Shown here piece by piece: positions 62,485-64,000 of a DNA stretch of 64,000 nt. The notes beneath the pieces were generated by a model that ran no database searches, was not told the origin of the DNA, and saw nothing but the letters and a program-made list of their open reading frames with translations. Each line of letters opens with the position of its first letter. Position 1 is the stretch's first letter. Made by a program: the position numbers and the translations under genes. Origin of the DNA: Phycisphaerae bacterium (GTDB lineage: Bacteria > Planctomycetota > Phycisphaerae > Phycisphaerales > SM1A02); NCBI GenBank assembly GCA_002717655.1, contig PBAY01000051.1:1-64000 (forward strand). The letters run 5' to 3'.

Positions 62485-64000
62485 TCAGAAGGGCAACTCA
62501 GCTGAGAAGCTGAAAACCTGTGTTTCATCATACTCGCCGGTCATGAGCGGGAAGGCAAAGTCGAAGGCCATTGGGGTAGGCCCCAGCTGTGGCAGGTACA
62601 ACCTGACACCAATTCCGACGGACAGTCGATATTCATCGAATCCAACCTGATTGGTTACCGTGCCGGAATCGGTGAAGATGACACCATCAATCGATTCCCC
62701 CGCCAGAGGGAACTGGTACTGAGCCCCCAGGAACATCATCCAGTTTCCGCCGACAGGGATGTTGTCAGGGCCGGTGGGTGTACTTGGTGTTCCCTTGGGA
62801 CTGACCGTACGGAATTCAAAGCCACGAAGGGTCCGGCCGCCGAGATAGAACTTTTCGTAGGTGGGTGCGTTGCCGCCAAAGATGTATCCAGCCGAGGCAT
62901 CCAGACGGAGCGTGGAGGTCCGGCCAAGGAAGTCTCGATCAATCGCCAGATAGGTGGTGTAATCAGCTCGCGTCCGATTGAAGGTCAGATTTCCTGCATA
63001 CAGACCGTAGTTGTCGAAGCCGAAGTCAATGCGGCTTCCGCTGGTCGGACGGGTCATGCGATCAATCGTGGTCCTGGTGATGGAAATCCCGGTGTTGAAG
63101 GCATTGGAAGGACCCGCATCCTCGTAGATCTGAATCGGTGCCCCAATGGCGATGTCATCCAGCTCGATTCTGGCGACATTCATTCGAAGCTCCGCCACCC
63201 AGACATCGCCGAACCGACGATTGACTACTGCACCGGCATAGATCCGGTCCTCGGTGTAATCACGGTAGATGCGACGATACGAGCCCGCCGTGGCACCAGC
63301 CGTATACACCGTGTCGAAGATGTTCGGTTCGGTGAGGGAGATGTCGTAGGCGAAGATCTCGTTGCCTGGCTGGAAGTTGATCGCGAACTTCTGCCCAGCA
63401 CCTCTGAACGCGCGGCCTCGAGCAAGTTCGGTGAAGGTCTCCGGGAAGTCCAGAACATCGAAGTTGTCCTGTCTCAGAGAAATACTGCCCAACACGCCGG
63501 AGTCCGAACCGAAGCCCACGCCGAAGTTGAAGGAGCCAGTGTTCTTCTCCTTTACCTCGACCAAGACATCACGATAACCAGGATTTTCATCCGACTCCTG
63601 CTGCACCGTGACACGGACATCATTGAAGAGTCCAGCCTGCTCGATCCCGGATCTTGCATTCTCGACTTCATTGCCATCGAATCGCCGACCAGGTTCAAGG
63701 TTGATCGGCCGACGGATGATCCGGTCTCTGGTCAGGCTGTTGCCATGCACATTGATCATGCCGACCTTGGAAACCTCACCTTCGCGAACCTCGACCCGAA
63801 CATCCACGACCTGATTACCCTGACCTCGGCGTATGGGAAGAAGCTGGGCCTGCGTATCGAGATATCCCATTGCTCCATAGCTTTTCTCGAGGATCCGTCG
63901 AGACTGCTCCACACGTCTGCGAAGGAAGACATCGCCCTTCTTCAAGGGAATCAAGGCTGATATCTGTTCCGACGCATAGACCTCCAGCGGCGAACCATCC
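62485..64000 (-). CDS. bamA: Outer-membrane assembly factor BamA (Omp85), C-terminal part, runs off right edge
   Basis: About 504 residues of the C-terminal part are present; the frame is open to base 64000 (GSPLEVYASEQISALIPLKKGDVF), so the gene continues. Two POTRA domains are visible: one ends in VRVEVREG, and the last contains VHGNSLTRDRIIRRPINLEPGRRF ... DVLVEVKEKNTGS. The 16-strand barrel follows, with GGRTLRGFEFRTVS corresponding to the conserved loop-6 (V)RGF motif, and a terminal Phe. BamA inserts beta-barrel proteins into the outer membrane. The order bamA-skp-skp-lpxD-lpxC/fabZ-lpxA is the classic envelope operon. Confidence 0.94.
   Translation of the reverse strand, partial: DGSPLEVYASEQISALIPLKKGDVFLRRRVEQSRRILEKSYGAMGYLDTQAQLLPIRRGQGNQVVDVRVEVREGEVSKVGMINVHGNSLTRDRIIRRPINLEPGRRFDGNEVENARSGIEQAGLFNDVRVTVQQESDENPGYRDVLVEVKEKNTGSFNFGVGFGSDSGVLGSISLRQDNFDVLDFPETFTELARGRAFRGAGQKFAINFQPGNEIFAYDISLTEPNIFDTVYTAGATAGSYRRIYRDYTEDRIYAGAVVNRRFGDVWVAELRMNVARIELDDIAIGAPIQIYEDAGPSNAFNTGISITRTTIDRMTRPTSGSRIDFGFDNYGLYAGNLTFNRTRADYTTYLAIDRDFLGRTSTLRLDASAGYIFGGNAPTYEKFYLGGRTLRGFEFRTVSPKGTPSTPTGPDNIPVGGNWMMFLGAQYQFPLAGESIDGVIFTDSGTVTNQVGFDEYRLSVGIGVRLYLPQLGPTPMAFDFAFPLMTGEYDETQVFSFSAELPF

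Overview
The window looks like a chromosome segment from a marine planctomycete of the class Phycisphaerae (inference). Four things point there. Many secreted parallel beta-helix proteins end in a calcium-binding, dockerin-like tail (D-x-N-x-DG ... W-G). One protein has a PEP-CTERM-type sorting tail. Cysteine-rich GACC modules occur in two secreted proteins. A full Gram-negative envelope set is present (LpxC-FabZ fusion, LpxA, LpxD, two Skp-like chaperones, BamA). No phage, transposase, CRISPR array or tRNA gene was seen; the one classical RNA gene is tmRNA. Both ends cut a gene: recJ on the left and bamA on the right.

Layout. 1-1.3 kb: recJ start, adenylate kinase-like gene, tmRNA. 1.7-12.2 kb: secreted proteins (three beta-helix/dockerin-tail proteins, a PEP-CTERM protein, an S41-type protease, an esterase with a dockerin-like tail), a Cache-HAMP histidine kinase and a methyltransferase. 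12.2-16.6 kb: homocysteine S-methyltransferase-like protein, CstA-type transporter and membrane proteins of unknown role. 16.7-22.6 kb: a leftward set of beta-helix protein, sugar-dehydrogenase-like propeller, cytochrome c and A-type Fe-S carrier. 22.9-28.4 kb: sufBCDS-sufT-Rieske operon. 28.4-32.8 kb: beta-helix protein, CBM9-like lipoprotein, moaA, DUF368 membrane protein. 32.8-34.2 kb: a gene-poor stretch with two tandem, related, terminator-ended transcription units that look like small RNAs with anti-Shine-Dalgarno pyrimidine tracts. 34.2-46.9 kb: housekeeping genes (dut, truA, glxK, phoU, pdxJ, Nudix, glmM, queD-like), a eukaryote-type UDP-sugar pyrophosphorylase, a large unknown secreted protein and an AdkA-like/deoxyribosyltransferase-like fusion. 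47-52.9 kb: type IV pilus-like operon. 53-57.8 kb: lipoprotein and a 1359-residue PQQ-propeller protein. 57.8-64 kb: lipid A and outer-membrane biogenesis operon.

How the parts fit. GlmM and the UDP-sugar pyrophosphorylase could supply UDP-GlcNAc to LpxA/LpxC/LpxD, while BamA and the Skp-like proteins build the outer membrane that the pilus and secreted proteins cross. The Suf operon would supply Fe-S clusters to MoaA and the Rieske protein.

Most notable observations: the tandem sRNA-like pair at 32.9-33.3 kb; a repeated architecture in which genes without a Shine-Dalgarno have a TAnnnT box 6-8 nt before the ATG, suggesting leaderless transcripts; the AdkA-like fusion gene preceded by a perfect 11-bp inverted repeat; and a pilus operon whose PilX-like protein carries calcium-binding-type repeats.
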